Notes: a model not told the origin generated them from the sequence alone. 42,408 bases of DNA from JBJXHC01 sp046160825 (GCA_046160825.1 JBJXHC010000098.1:1-42408); one strand, 5' to 3'; shown: positions 16,144-25,483, counted from the stretch's first letter. Numbers and translations: made by a program.

Positions 16144-16563
16144 TTATCTGACACCAACGCCATAACTGAACACAAGTTCCCCACCGAACCATGCTGCTGA
16201 CAGCAAAAGGGACATCGCCAGTATTTCCAGCGCTATAAATCCGGCTAACTTGTTTTCTGGTAGGCTTCCTCGCTTCGCTATCCTCCAAAGAAAAACCACC
16301 GTGAACGCTGCTGATCCCGCAAACGCAAGTTGCTCATGCAATTCGAATAACGCATGGGCTGCTTCAGGAATGAATACGGTCGCCTCGGCCTGAAGACCTG
16401 TTGCCACGGCTGCGAACATTCCAACTGTACCAATGATCTGTAACCACCAAGCGAAGCTATGCCATGAAGGTCTCCGGGCAGCAAGAGCTACAATGTCCGT
16501 TAGGACTGAGACTGTGAGCAACGCTATGGGGAAGTGAACGAGAAAAGGGTGTATGTTTGGCAT
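16144..16563 (-). CDS. DUF2231-like membrane protein
   Basis: A 139-residue protein with four hydrophobic segments. It begins MPNIHPFLVHFPIALL, typical of DUF2231 (HPxxVHFPIAL), and ends in WFGGELVFSYGVGVR, matching the family end GGxLVYxYGVGV. The His residues in the first helix may bind heme or metal, but the role of the family is not established as far as I know. The start is 22 nt downstream of bshB1 on the same strand, so the two are probably co-transcribed. It converges on ccmF with 74 nt between the stops. Confidence 0.8.
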   Translation of the reverse strand: MPNIHPFLVHFPIALLTVSVLTDIVALAARRPSWHSFAWWLQIIGTVGMFAAVATGLQAEATVFIPEAAHALFELHEQLAFAGSAAFTVVFLWRIAKRGSLPENKLAGFIALEILAMSLLLSAAWFGGELVFSYGVGVR

Positions 16564-16585
16564 GGTTGTGCGGAAAGTTCACAGA

Positions 16586-17302
16586 TCAGATAAGTGAGAA
16601 GAGATCGTCAACCTTCACAGGTTCAAAAGAAGCAAACCCCTCACCATACTTCCGGCCTATTCTATCACCCAGATATTCGCATCGTGTGCGGAGAAACTCC
16701 ATGAATTCAGGATTGCTCAGGAATGTTTCCGGTTCAGAACTCTCAGGATCATGGAACTGGGACTTGAAGGCACGAATAGCTCTCACGCGGTCTTCATATT
16801 CTTCGCTTATGTCCACAATAAACGAGGGAATGAACTCAGCGGTTTGCATGAACATGAAGTATTTCGATGGCCGGAACGCTTGTTGTTTAATGCCGTCGAT
16901 TTCTGTTTCCACCTTTGCGAGCCCGGCATAGAACCATGCCTCTTTGCATAAACGATGCGCATGCTCATGATCGGGATGCCTTTCGAAAGTATGAGGGAAA
17001 AGCAGTATCTCCGGCCTGTACCGGCGAATAACCCTCATGAGTTTAATTCTATTCTCGTAGTTGATCTCTATGTTCCCGTCTGGCAAGCCCAGATTTTCTC
17101 TCACCCGTGTACCGAGAATGTTTGATGCTTCGATAGATTCAGATCTGCGGATCGTAACTGTTCCTCTTGTCCCAAGCTCTCCCTCGGTGAGATCGCATAT
17201 CCCGACAATCCGACCCTGCTTGACCAGTTTTCGTATGGTTCCGCCACAAGAGAGCTCCACATCATCGGGGTGTGCTCCAATCGCAAGCACGTCGAGTTTC
17301 AT
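16586..17302 (-). CDS. bshB1: N-acetylglucosaminyl-malate deacetylase BshB1 (bacillithiol synthesis)
   Basis: A 238-residue LmbE/PIG-L family deacetylase. Zinc ligands are in GAHPDDVE (H11, D14) and HPDHEHAH (H112), and the family stretch is DLTEGELGTRGT (37-48). Length and sequence match BshB1, which removes acetate from GlcNAc-malate during synthesis of the low-molecular-weight thiol bacillithiol in the cytosol. The partner genes bshA and bshC are not in the window. GAAGGA lies just upstream of the ATG at 17302, and a sigma70-like promoter is at 17356-17328. Other LmbE deacetylases are possible but the fit to BshB1 is good. Confidence 0.92.
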   Translation of the reverse strand: MKLDVLAIGAHPDDVELSCGGTIRKLVKQGRIVGICDLTEGELGTRGTVTIRRSESIEASNILGTRVRENLGLPDGNIEINYENRIKLMRVIRRYRPEILLFPHTFERHPDHEHAHRLCKEAWFYAGLAKVETEIDGIKQQAFRPSKYFMFMQTAEFIPSFIVDISEEYEDRVRAIRAFKSQFHDPESSEPETFLSNPEFMEFLRTRCEYLGDRIGRKYGEGFASFEPVKVDDLFSLI

Positions 17303-17327
17303 TAAGGTTCCTTCAATTTTGTCGATG

Positions 17328-17356
17328 AATATACAGATTCAACATATGGAACGCAA
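17328..17356 (-). promoter_or_regulatory. Probable promoter for bshB1
   Basis: On the minus strand TTGCGT (17356-17351), a 17-nt spacer and TATATT (17333-17328). Transcription would start near 17321, about 19 nt before the bshB1 ATG. The -10 is good; the -35 matches only in TTG. Confidence 0.5.
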
Positions 17357-17360
17357 TCAT

Positions 17361-17388
17361 TTGGGAAGCGTTGCATCGAAGTTATCTT
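17361..17388 (+). promoter_or_regulatory. Possible promoter for the xseA operon
   Basis: TTGGGA (17361-17366), a 16-nt spacer and TATCTT (17383-17388), back to back with the bshB1 promoter in the divergent 144-nt gap. Both hexamers match consensus at four of six positions, so this is a weak call. Confidence 0.3.
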
Positions 17389-17446
17389 TTATCCATATTT
17401 CGGCACACAACTCTAAGAAGTCACCATCCCGGAATGGAGTAATTGT

Positions 17447-18628
17447 TTGGAAAGGCCTGTTCTTACCGTCACGGAAGTGACGCGGAAAATTAAGAAAACA
17501 CTTGAAGTTGCTTTTACCACTATCTCTGTTCAGGGGGAGTTATCCAATGTCAAACTCCACTCTTCGGGTCATGTGTATTTCACACTCAAAGATGAGAGCG
17601 CACAGATTTCTGCGGTGATCTGGAGAAGCAAAGTCGTTAACCTCGCTGTTACTCCAGCGGATGGCATGAAAGTCATAGCGACTGGCCGACTTACGGTATA
17701 CGAGATCCGTGGGACCTATCAACTTGATGTTACTTCGCTCAAGCCGGTTGGATTGGGGGAACTCCAGGCGGCATTCGAAAATCTCAAGCAGAAGCTCGCA
17801 TCGGAAGGGCTCTTCGATCTTGAAAGGAAGAGGAGCCTTCCCCCTTTTCCGGAACGAATTGGTATCGTTACATCGCCAACGGGTGCAGCGATTCAAGATA
17901 TGTTAAAAGTGCTCCGACGACGCTTTCCGTGTGTTGAAGTGATTCTCGTGCCCGTCAAGGTCCAGGGACCGGGAGCAGCAAAGGAGATTGCAGGTGCGCT
18001 CGATGAGCTGAATCGCTTCAAGGAGATAGACGTGATGATTGTGGGGCGGGGAGGAGGCTCACTTGAAGACCTGTGGGCATTCAACGAAGAGGTTGTCGCG
18101 CGCGCGATCTACAGATCGAAAATTCCCGTCATAAGCGCCGTTGGTCACGAGATCGACTTCACAATTGCCGACTTTGTTGCGGATCTACGAGCGCCAACTC
18201 CGTCGGCCGCGGCAGAAATGGTTGTGAAGGACAAATCCGCTCTTGTTGAACTTCTTAGGAATAATTCCTATACTATGCATGAAAATGTAGTCCATATGCT
18301 GGATTCACACAAAACGCATATCCGCCATCTCCTGAAAAGTTATTCGTTTAACAAACCTGTGGATCTCCTTCGCCAGCATAGCCAGCGCCTTGATGATTTA
18401 GAGAGAGGCATGGTATCCTCAATCTCCCATACTCTCGAAATCGCACGGGCCAGGGTCAATGAATTTCAACACCGGGCTTCGGCGCTCAATCCACGACTGG
18501 TGTTGCATCGGGGCTACACAATCGTTTACAAGGATGGCAAGATTGTCCGCTCAAGCAAGAAAATGCGAGCAGACGATGAGCTGGAAATCGCTTTCCATGA
18601 TGGAAAGATAAAATCCATTGTCTCATAA
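17447..18628 (+). CDS. xseA: Exodeoxyribonuclease VII large subunit
   Basis: A 393-residue protein: N-terminal OB-fold nucleic-acid-binding domain (about 1-100, including LSNVKLHSSGHVYFTLKD), then the catalytic Exonuc_VII_L domain with GIVTSPTGAAIQDML and DVMIVGRGGGSLEDLWAFNEE, then a coiled-coil region. With XseB it degrades single-stranded DNA to short oligonucleotides in repair. Translation starts at TTG 17447, supported by GGAG at 17436-17439 seven nt upstream and by alignment to the usual N-terminus. xseB follows after 4 nt. The protein is slightly shorter than the 450-residue E. coli form, mainly at the C-terminus. Confidence 0.96.
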   Translation: MERPVLTVTEVTRKIKKTLEVAFTTISVQGELSNVKLHSSGHVYFTLKDESAQISAVIWRSKVVNLAVTPADGMKVIATGRLTVYEIRGTYQLDVTSLKPVGLGELQAAFENLKQKLASEGLFDLERKRSLPPFPERIGIVTSPTGAAIQDMLKVLRRRFPCVEVILVPVKVQGPGAAKEIAGALDELNRFKEIDVMIVGRGGGSLEDLWAFNEEVVARAIYRSKIPVISAVGHEIDFTIADFVADLRAPTPSAAAEMVVKDKSALVELLRNNSYTMHENVVHMLDSHKTHIRHLLKSYSFNKPVDLLRQHSQRLDDLERGMVSSISHTLEIARARVNEFQHRASALNPRLVLHRGYTIVYKDGKIVRSSKKMRADDELEIAFHDGKIKSIVS

Positions 18629-18632
18629 GAAT

Positions 18633-18881
18633 ATGGCACCCGGCAAAAAGGAACCAACGAAACATTCGTTCGAGCATTCGCTCCACAGACTTGAAGAGAT
18701 CGTGGATCAGTTGGAGCGGGGAGACATCCCTCTTGAGGATTCAATCAAGATATACGAAGAGGGGATTACGCTCTCAAAGATCTGTGTTGACAAGCTTAAT
18801 CAGGCAGAGTTGAAGGTTAAGCGATTGGGCAAGACACTTGAAGGAAACTTTGAGTTGTTTGATATCGACCCGGAAGAATAA
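18633..18881 (+). CDS. xseB: Exodeoxyribonuclease VII small subunit
   Basis: About 82 residues, all helical, with the family core SFEHSLHRLEEIVDQLERGDIPLEDSI-type sequence and a helix containing YEEGITLSKICVDKLNQAE. Several copies bind one XseA to form exonuclease VII. ATG 18633 lies 4 nt after the xseA stop; an upstream in-frame TTG at 18618 overlapping xseA is an alternative. dxs follows after 32 nt, a common gene neighbourhood in bacteria. Confidence 0.93.
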   Translation: MAPGKKEPTKHSFEHSLHRLEEIVDQLERGDIPLEDSIKIYEEGITLSKICVDKLNQAELKVKRLGKTLEGNFELFDIDPEE

Positions 18882-18913
18882 GATGGAAAGAACCAGACTC
18901 ATGGGGCTGAGAC

Positions 18914-20848
18914 ATGGCAGGTGAATCGTATCCATTGCTTTCAAGTGTGGATGCTCCGGCAGATATCAGGAGACTCTCACCAGCGGATATAAAAACATTG
19001 TGCGATGAAGTGCGTCGTTTTCTCATCGACGTCGTCTCAACGACCGGAGGACATCTTGGTGCCGGTCTTGGCTCCGTCGAACTTACTGTTGCCCTCCACC
19101 GTGTCTTCAATACTCCCCACGACAAGTTGGTGTGGGATGTTGGCCATCAAGCCTACCCTCACAAGATTCTTACAGGTCGAAAGCACCTGCTCCACACCAT
19201 CCGTCAATACAAAGGCCTGAGTGGATTCCTGAAACGCTCTGAAAGTGAATATGATACTTTCGGCGCCGGGCATGCCAGCACAGCTATTTCAGCGGCTCTG
19301 GGTATGGTTGCTGCACGTGAACGGGTGAACCAGGACTACAAGGTGGTTGCCATTGTCGGCGATGGGGCAATGACCGGCGGGATGGCGTATGAAGGAATGA
19401 ACAACGCCGGTATGCTTAAGAAAGACATGATCGTTGTGCTCAACGATAATAACATGTCTATCGCTCCGAATGTCTGGGCAATATCCAATTACTTCACGCA
19501 GATCATCTCCAACCCGTCGTATAATCGCTTCAAATCGAACGTATATGATTTGACCGGCAAGCTTGATGTTTGGGGGGATAGAATCCGCAAGGTCGCTTCG
19601 CGTGTTGAAGAGGGGATCAAAGTTGTCATCACTCCCGGTATGTTATTCGAGGCGCTTGGCTTCCGATATTTCGGGCCGGTGAACGGACACAATATCTCTC
19701 AACTTGTCCGCATATTTCAGGACGTAAAGAACTATCCGGGACCAATACTCGTCCATGTGGTGACCCAAAAGGGGAAGGGATACAAACCCGCCGAAGCTGA
19801 CGTGCAACGACTCCACGGTGTTACGCCGTTCGACAAGATTACAGGTAAGTCTCCAAAGAAAACCGACGGACCGCCGGCATTCACCAAGGTCTTTGGTGCG
19901 GCCGTAGTTGAGTTGGCAAAAGCCAATCCCCGCATCGTTGGTATCACGGCAGCCATGCCCGATGGAACCGGTCTGGATCAACTACAACGTGAAATGCCGG
20001 AACGCTTTTATGATGTCGGTATAGCTGAGCAACATGGAATAACGTTCGCCGCCGGACTCGCAACACAGGGCTGCATCCCTGTTGCGGCTATTTATTCGAC
20101 ATTTCTACAGCGAGCGTTTGACCAGATTATCCACGATGTTGCCATACAGCATTTACATGTTGTGTTTGCACTTGACCGGGCGGGACTCGTCGGTGCAGAC
20201 GGGCCGACCCATCATGGTGTGTTCGATCTTTCATACCTCCGAATGATTCCCGGCATGGTGATCATGTCTCCGAAAGATGAGAGTGAGCTTCGCGACATGC
20301 TCTACACCGCCACGGAGCACCGGAACGGGCCGATCGCTCTCCGCTATCCTCGAGGCAATGGCCTTGGCGTCTCATTGAAGCAAGGTTTTGATCTCATTCC
20401 CATTGGCAAGGCCGAGACTTTGCGATCAGGTCACAGTGTTGCAATCCTCGCCATTGGTCACTTGAGTCACAATGCACTGAAAGCAGCCGACCTTCTGGAA
20501 AAAGAGGGCATTACTGCCGAGGTCGTGAACATGCGATTCGTCAAACCATTGGACACCGTTTTGCTCGACGAGATAGCGACGCGCTTTTCATCAATCGTAA
20601 CCATCGAAGACAATGTGGTAACCGGAGGATTCGGCAGCGCAGTGTCTGAGTACTACGCGTCCCGCGGTACAATGAATGTCCGGTTGCGTATCCATGGTCT
20701 TCCCGATTGCTTCGTTGAACATGGAACGCCTGATGAACTGTTCAAGGAAGTTGGACTTGATGCCGCCGGTATTGCGGGTGTCGTCCGCGAAACTTTACCG
20801 AAGAAGCCCATCACCCACCATCGCCCCATTGAAGTCGTCCTTACCTGA
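18914..20848 (+). CDS. dxs: 1-deoxy-D-xylulose-5-phosphate synthase
   Basis: A 644-residue thiamine-diphosphate enzyme that condenses pyruvate and glyceraldehyde 3-phosphate, the first step of the MEP isoprenoid pathway. Visible motifs: WDVGHQAYPHKILTGR (75-89), ThDP/metal motif GDGAMTGG with downstream N163/N164 (149-164), and DRAGLVGADGPTHHG in the pyrimidine-binding domain. The C-terminal transketolase domain is complete. Length is normal. It is flanked closely by xseB (32 nt) and the oxidoreductase gene (6 nt), so it is operonic. Confidence 0.97.
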   Translation: MAGESYPLLSSVDAPADIRRLSPADIKTLCDEVRRFLIDVVSTTGGHLGAGLGSVELTVALHRVFNTPHDKLVWDVGHQAYPHKILTGRKHLLHTIRQYKGLSGFLKRSESEYDTFGAGHASTAISAALGMVAARERVNQDYKVVAIVGDGAMTGGMAYEGMNNAGMLKKDMIVVLNDNNMSIAPNVWAISNYFTQIISNPSYNRFKSNVYDLTGKLDVWGDRIRKVASRVEEGIKVVITPGMLFEALGFRYFGPVNGHNISQLVRIFQDVKNYPGPILVHVVTQKGKGYKPAEADVQRLHGVTPFDKITGKSPKKTDGPPAFTKVFGAAVVELAKANPRIVGITAAMPDGTGLDQLQREMPERFYDVGIAEQHGITFAAGLATQGCIPVAAIYSTFLQRAFDQIIHDVAIQHLHVVFALDRAGLVGADGPTHHGVFDLSYLRMIPGMVIMSPKDESELRDMLYTATEHRNGPIALRYPRGNGLGVSLKQGFDLIPIGKAETLRSGHSVAILAIGHLSHNALKAADLLEKEGITAEVVNMRFVKPLDTVLLDEIATRFSSIVTIEDNVVTGGFGSAVSEYYASRGTMNVRLRIHGLPDCFVEHGTPDELFKEVGLDAAGIAGVVRETLPKKPITHHRPIEVVLT

Positions 20849-20854
20849 GAGCAT

Positions 20855-21859
20855 ATGGAACGCACCAATATCGGAGTTGTCGGTCTCGGTTGGATTGCAC
20901 AGGTCGTTCATCTTCCGATTCTCACAAAGTTACCTGAAGTGAATGTCGTTGCCGTGTGTGACCGCGATAAAAGCCGGGCCCGTCTTGTCGCCGAGAAATT
21001 CGGGATCAAGAAGGTATTCACCGATCACGAAAAGATGATCGAGATGGAAGAGCTTGATGCCCTTATCGTTGCTACGTCCACAGATGCCCATCGGGATGTA
21101 ACCCTGGCGGCACTCAAGGCGGGCAAGGATGTTCTTGTCGAAAAGCCGATCGCACGGGACTACGCTGAAGCTGTTGAAATTGCCGAAGCAGCCAGACAGA
21201 GCAAACGTAAATTGATGGTCGGCATGAATCATCGCTTCCGACCTGACACGATGATCCTGAAGAGCTTCCTTCAGGGAAAAGAACTTGGCAAAGTCTTCTA
21301 TACCAAGGCCGGGTGGATGCGCAAAAGAAGTACGGACAGTGGTTGGTTTACGCAGAAGGAAAAATCGGGTGGCGGTGTGCTTGTTGACCTGGGTATCGTT
21401 ATGCTTGATATGGCCTTTTGGTTGCTCGACTACCCGGACGTACGCAAAGTGAGTGCGTCGCACTACACCCATAAGACAAAAAAAGTTGAAGATACCTCCA
21501 TCGTCTCAATTTCAATGAAGAATGGTTCGCTGCTGAACCTTGAAGTCAGTTGGTCCATGTGCGTTACAGACGACATCTACTCATGCCAGCTGTTCGGAAC
21601 AGACGGAAGTGCAAGCCTGAACCCGCTCCGGATCAACAAAGAATTGCATGGGAATCTGGTCAACCTTGCTCCTGCAAAAATGGAATCACCGCAACATTTG
21701 TATAAGCGTTCATACGAAAACGAAATTAAACATTTCCTCGGTGCGGTACACAACGTCCATCCGGTGATCTCTACTGCAGAAGAAGCAGTACAACGAATGC
21801 GCGTTGTGGACGCAGTCTACAAGTCGGTCAGGACGGGAAAAGAAGTGACATTCGGCTGA
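20855..21859 (+). CDS. Gfo/Idh/MocA family oxidoreductase
   Basis: A 334-residue NAD(P)-dependent oxidoreductase. The N-terminal Rossmann fold has GVVGLGWIAQ (7-16), the EKP motif is at 96-98 (VLVEKPIARDYAEA), and MVGMNHRFRPD follows. The C-terminal alpha/beta domain is complete. Family members act on sugars, inositols, biliverdin and similar compounds; the substrate cannot be deduced here. It begins 6 nt after dxs and ends 19 nt before a response regulator gene. Confidence 0.9.
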   Translation: MERTNIGVVGLGWIAQVVHLPILTKLPEVNVVAVCDRDKSRARLVAEKFGIKKVFTDHEKMIEMEELDALIVATSTDAHRDVTLAALKAGKDVLVEKPIARDYAEAVEIAEAARQSKRKLMVGMNHRFRPDTMILKSFLQGKELGKVFYTKAGWMRKRSTDSGWFTQKEKSGGGVLVDLGIVMLDMAFWLLDYPDVRKVSASHYTHKTKKVEDTSIVSISMKNGSLLNLEVSWSMCVTDDIYSCQLFGTDGSASLNPLRINKELHGNLVNLAPAKMESPQHLYKRSYENEIKHFLGAVHNVHPVISTAEEAVQRMRVVDAVYKSVRTGKEVTFG

Positions 21860-21878
21860 CACATCCAGAGGAAGATTC

Positions 21879-22565
21879 TTGAAAACAAAGATCCTTGTCG
21901 TGGACGATGAACGCGACATCGTGGACCTCATTACCTATAATCTCTCCAAAGAGGGCTATGATGTTCTTTCTGCTTTTAACGGTAAGGAAGCCCTGGACAA
22001 GGCAGGTGGTTCCACAGGCCTTGTCATCCTTGACCTTATGATGCCCGTGCTTGATGGGTTCGAAACATGCAAGCGGTTGAAATCCAATCCGGCAACGGCA
22101 TCCATTCCGATTATCTTTCTCACTGCCCGATCGAGCGAAGTAGACGAAATCCTTGGACTCGAACTCGGCGCCGACGACTATATCCAAAAGCCCATCAGTC
22201 AGCGGAAACTTCTTGCCCGTGTCAAGGCTGTTCTCAGGCGCAAGGAGCAGGCGGCTGAAGACCACGGTGATCATCCGATTATCAAAGTCGGGCGCCTCGA
22301 AATCAACCGATCCAACTACACCGTCCGGATGGGGAAGAAAGAGATATTTCTCCCCAAGAAGGAGTTTGAACTTCTTGCGCTTCTTGCCGGCAACAGGGGC
22401 AAAGTCTATTCACGCGAAATGCTTCTCAACCATATCTGGGGAAGTGATGTGTTTGTGATCGACCGGACAGTTGACGTACACATTCGTAAGATTCGCGAGA
22501 AACTCGGCGAGGACTGGGTAACAATAGAAACGGTGAAGGGCGTCGGCTACCGCTTTCGTGAATAG
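21879..22565 (+). CDS. OmpR/PhoB-family response regulator
   Basis: A 228-residue regulator. The receiver domain has the acidic pair D9/D10, phospho-acceptor D52 (VILDLMMPVLDG), LTARSSEVDE and K near position 105 (DDYIQKPIS). A C-terminal winged-helix DNA-binding domain follows (LPKKEFELLALLAGNRGKVYSREMLLNHIWG, split here only as a description of its region, about 145-180, and DVHIRKIREKLG). The start is TTG 21879, preceded by GAGGAAG 5-6 nt upstream. Its cognate kinase follows after 27 nt. Overall similarity is to PhoB; phosphate control is not shown by context because no pst or phoU gene is near. Confidence 0.94.
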   Translation: MKTKILVVDDERDIVDLITYNLSKEGYDVLSAFNGKEALDKAGGSTGLVILDLMMPVLDGFETCKRLKSNPATASIPIIFLTARSSEVDEILGLELGADDYIQKPISQRKLLARVKAVLRRKEQAAEDHGDHPIIKVGRLEINRSNYTVRMGKKEIFLPKKEFELLALLAGNRGKVYSREMLLNHIWGSDVFVIDRTVDVHIRKIREKLGEDWVTIETVKGVGYRFRE

Positions 22566-22592
22566 TCACTCCTTTACGCGTCGCACACCGCA

Positions 22593-23672
22593 TTGAACCT
22601 TCGCACCAAAATACTTCTCACCGCCTTGGGCATGACGCTGGTTGGACTGCTCTCAGTAGGTATCGTAACGTCGTGGCAGATCAGAAGCTCCATTGAGAAG
22701 AGCGTGCCGGAGACAACCGCTGTGGGCAGCATTGTATCGGAAGTCCAAATAGCGATTGTCCTGGTGGGAATCCTGATGACTGTGGCCGTGACAGTGATCA
22801 GCTTGCGATTTGCCCGAAAGTTGACGGCCCCTTTGCTGATGGTCTCCAGGACGGCACAAGCAATAACGCGAGGTGAAGTTGAGGAACGCGTGCAATACAT
22901 ATCAAAGGATGAAATAGGGGAGCTTTCGATTGCTCTCAACCGGATGGCTGAAAAGCTGGGGAGTGAGATCAAGAAATTGAAGAAACTGGAACTCGTTCGC
23001 AGTGAGTTTCTTGGAAATGTGTCGCATGAATTGCGGACACCGATATTTTCGATTCAAGGGTTTCTTGAGACTCTGCTGGATGGCGCCGTGGATGACCCGG
23101 CAGTAAACCGGGAGTTTCTCGGGAAGGCATACCGGCATGCCGACCGCCTCAATGCGTTATTGAATGACCTGATCGAGATCTCACGTATTGAATCCGGTGA
23201 GATGAAGATGAGCTTTCGGTATTTCCCGATCGTTGGGTTCGTTCGACAGACGATGGAAGAGATGCGTGCAGAGGCAGAAAAAAAACGCATCACCGTTACT
23301 TGTGCCTCGGAAGCAGATGATAGAGACGAAGTGTACGGAGACAAAGAACGATTAAAACAGGTGATGATTAATCTGATTGATAATGCGATCAAGTACACTG
23401 AACCAGGTGGCACGATCACGCTTCAGGTACGTCCGGCCCGAGGCAAATGTGAGATCACCGTTGAGGATACAGGAAGCGGTATTCCGGCTGAGCACATCCC
23501 ACGCATCTTCGAGCGCTTCTATCGGGTCGATAGAGATCGGTCAAGAGAAGTTGGCGGGACGGGTCTTGGTCTTGCCATTGTAAAGCACATTGTAGAGGCG
23601 CATGAAGGCACCATTCAGGCTGAGAGCGTGGTGGGCAAAGGAAGTAGATTCACTTTTTCGCTCAAGAGATGA
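22593..23672 (+). CDS. PhoR-like membrane sensor histidine kinase
   Basis: A 359-residue kinase with two transmembrane helices (about 7-27 and 52-71) separated by only about 24 residues, so there is essentially no periplasmic sensor domain. A HAMP domain (about 72-125) leads into HisKA with phospho-acceptor H145 (FLGNVSHELRTPIFS) and HATPase_c (NLIDNAIKYTE, EDTGSGIP, GGTGLGLAIVKHI). The small extracytoplasmic loop suggests sensing in the membrane or through a partner protein. The start is TTG 22593. It follows its regulator gene and ends 4 nt before ribD. Confidence 0.94.
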   Translation: MNLRTKILLTALGMTLVGLLSVGIVTSWQIRSSIEKSVPETTAVGSIVSEVQIAIVLVGILMTVAVTVISLRFARKLTAPLLMVSRTAQAITRGEVEERVQYISKDEIGELSIALNRMAEKLGSEIKKLKKLELVRSEFLGNVSHELRTPIFSIQGFLETLLDGAVDDPAVNREFLGKAYRHADRLNALLNDLIEISRIESGEMKMSFRYFPIVGFVRQTMEEMRAEAEKKRITVTCASEADDRDEVYGDKERLKQVMINLIDNAIKYTEPGGTITLQVRPARGKCEITVEDTGSGIPAEHIPRIFERFYRVDRDRSREVGGTGLGLAIVKHIVEAHEGTIQAESVVGKGSRFTFSLKR

Positions 23673-23676
23673 GAAT

Positions 23677-24768
23677 GTGAGAGACGAAGCCAGAGTTAAT
23701 GAACTCATGATGAGCAAGTGCCTGTCTCTGGCGACACGGGGACTGGGGTATGTGAGCCCTAATCCTCTGGTTGGCGCCGTCCTTGTGAGGAACGGACGGG
23801 TTCTTGCACGCGGATACCATCGGAGATTTGGCGGTCCACATGCCGAAGTGGAATGCATCCGCTCACACCGCGGTTCATTCGCTGACACTACACTCTACGT
23901 GAATCTTGAACCGTGTGTACACGTTGGCAAGACTCCCCCGTGTACCAGGTTTATTATCAGTAAACGCATTCCACGCGTTGTTGTGGCGATGCGCGATCCC
24001 AATTCACTCGTGGCCGGTCGTGGGATCAGCGCTTTGAGGCGAGCCGGAATCAAGGTCACTGTGGGAATACTCGAGAACGAAGCGACGGAACTCAATCGCG
24101 AATTTGTCACCCATATCGTGCGTCGTTGGCCGTACATTCACATGAAAGTCGCGCAAACGCTTGATGGAAAGATTGCTCCACACAAGGGCAAACGTGTTTG
24201 GATATCTTCATCGGCATCCCGGACCCTTGTTCATCATTGGAGAGCGACACACGATGCAGTCCTTGTCGGTGTCGGCACCATCATCGCTGACGATCCGATT
24301 CTGGATGCAAGGTTGGTCCGTGGCCGTAACCCGCATGCGGTGATTCTTGATGGCAACTTTTCCATTCCCATTTCAGCCAGAGTATTCAAGATTGCTGGCA
24401 GGAATGTCTTTGTGTGCGTGAAAGGAAATGTCCTTAAGAAACAGAAGGCCAAGGCCGCAAGGCTCGAACGGCGTGGTGTTGTCTTTATCCCTATTGCGAA
24501 TCAGAAACAATCGCTCAAACCTGTCCTCAAGAAGGTGTACCGTTACAAGATTGGTTCGCTGCTTGTAGAAGGAGGGGGAAAGGTCTTCGCCAGTTTCATT
24601 CGACAATCTCTCGTTGATAGACTCAGTGTGTTTCTTTCACCTAACATGATGGGAGATGGTACACCAGGGATATCGCTTCATCAATTATCGCAATTTGCAC
24701 CTGCCGATCTCCGTGTTGAATCGATCGGCAAAGATATTTTGATTGCCATGAATTTGGGAGGAACGTAG
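23677..24768 (+). CDS. ribD: Bifunctional riboflavin biosynthesis protein RibD
   Basis: A 363-residue deaminase-reductase acting on the GTP-derived pyrimidine in riboflavin synthesis. The N-terminal zinc deaminase has HAE at 55-57 (FGGPHAEVECI) and PCVHVGKTPPC with C80 and C89. The C-terminal reductase domain includes MKVAQTLDGKIAPHKGKRVW and LVEGGGKVFASFI. GTG 23677 is chosen as start because it lies just after the kinase stop and gives a normal N-terminus; the frame is open further upstream but that part lies inside the kinase gene. ATG 23707 is another option. ribE starts immediately after the stop. Confidence 0.94.
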   Translation: MRDEARVNELMMSKCLSLATRGLGYVSPNPLVGAVLVRNGRVLARGYHRRFGGPHAEVECIRSHRGSFADTTLYVNLEPCVHVGKTPPCTRFIISKRIPRVVVAMRDPNSLVAGRGISALRRAGIKVTVGILENEATELNREFVTHIVRRWPYIHMKVAQTLDGKIAPHKGKRVWISSSASRTLVHHWRATHDAVLVGVGTIIADDPILDARLVRGRNPHAVILDGNFSIPISARVFKIAGRNVFVCVKGNVLKKQKAKAARLERRGVVFIPIANQKQSLKPVLKKVYRYKIGSLLVEGGGKVFASFIRQSLVDRLSVFLSPNMMGDGTPGISLHQLSQFAPADLRVESIGKDILIAMNLGGT

Positions 24769-25419
24769 ATGTTTACGGGAATCATACAAGAGGTTGGAAC
24801 CGTTGTTCAGTGCAAACGCAACGGAGGAGGCATGGACTTCACGGTGAGCGCCCCTCGACTGGCGACAGAGTTACAAATCAATGATAGCATTTCTGTCAAC
24901 GGTGCGTGCCAGACAGTGGTTGCGAAATCATTCTCGTCGTTCACAGTCCAGGCAGTTGAAGAAACGCTGAAGAAAACCACTCTTGGCAGTTTGAAGGAAT
25001 CGTCGCCTGTCAATCTCGAACTCCCGCTGCGACTCAGTGATCGTCTCGGGGGACATTTGGTTCTTGGCCATGTGGACGGAGTGGGTCAGATATCGAACAT
25101 TGAAAAGCAGGAAAACAGTTGGCTCATTACCGTGACATTTCCGGAAACATTTGGACGATACCTTATTGCCGTGGGATCTGTTGCCGTTGATGGAATAAGC
25201 CTTACTGTTGCTGGATTGGATTCGAAGAATTTTGTTGCTTCGATAATCCCCCACACATTGCAGAACACGACGCTTTCAAAAGCAGGGATTGGCACCGAGG
25301 TCAACCTTGAGTTTGATGTTATTGGTAAGTATATGGAATCGCTGCTGAAATGGAAGAGAGATCACAGTGAAGAGGCTTTGACGTGGGAAAAGTTAGCCAA
25401 TTGGGGCTATGGAACTTGA
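24769..25419 (+). CDS. ribE: Riboflavin synthase alpha chain
   Basis: A 216-residue protein with the classical start MFTGIIQEVGTV and two lumazine-binding repeats (about 1-97 and 98-200), the second opening with GHLVLGHVDGVGQI. It dismutates two 6,7-dimethyl-8-ribityllumazine molecules to riboflavin. The ATG directly follows the ribD stop, so the two are co-translated. ribBA and ribH are not in the window. Confidence 0.96.
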   Translation: MFTGIIQEVGTVVQCKRNGGGMDFTVSAPRLATELQINDSISVNGACQTVVAKSFSSFTVQAVEETLKKTTLGSLKESSPVNLELPLRLSDRLGGHLVLGHVDGVGQISNIEKQENSWLITVTFPETFGRYLIAVGSVAVDGISLTVAGLDSKNFVASIIPHTLQNTTLSKAGIGTEVNLEFDVIGKYMESLLKWKRDHSEEALTWEKLANWGYGT

Positions 25420-25444
25420 TTCCTCCTGCCTTTTTGCGTATTTT
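25416..25444 (+). promoter_or_regulatory. Probable promoter for secG
   Basis: TTGATT (25416-25421), a 17-nt spacer and TATTTT (25439-25444). The predicted start near 25451 leaves a leader of about 33 nt with AAAGG ahead of the secG ATG. The -35 overlaps the end of ribE. Confidence 0.5.
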
Positions 25445-25483
25445 TTAATAACCTCAAACGTCTATTTATCAAAGGTTGGCCTT

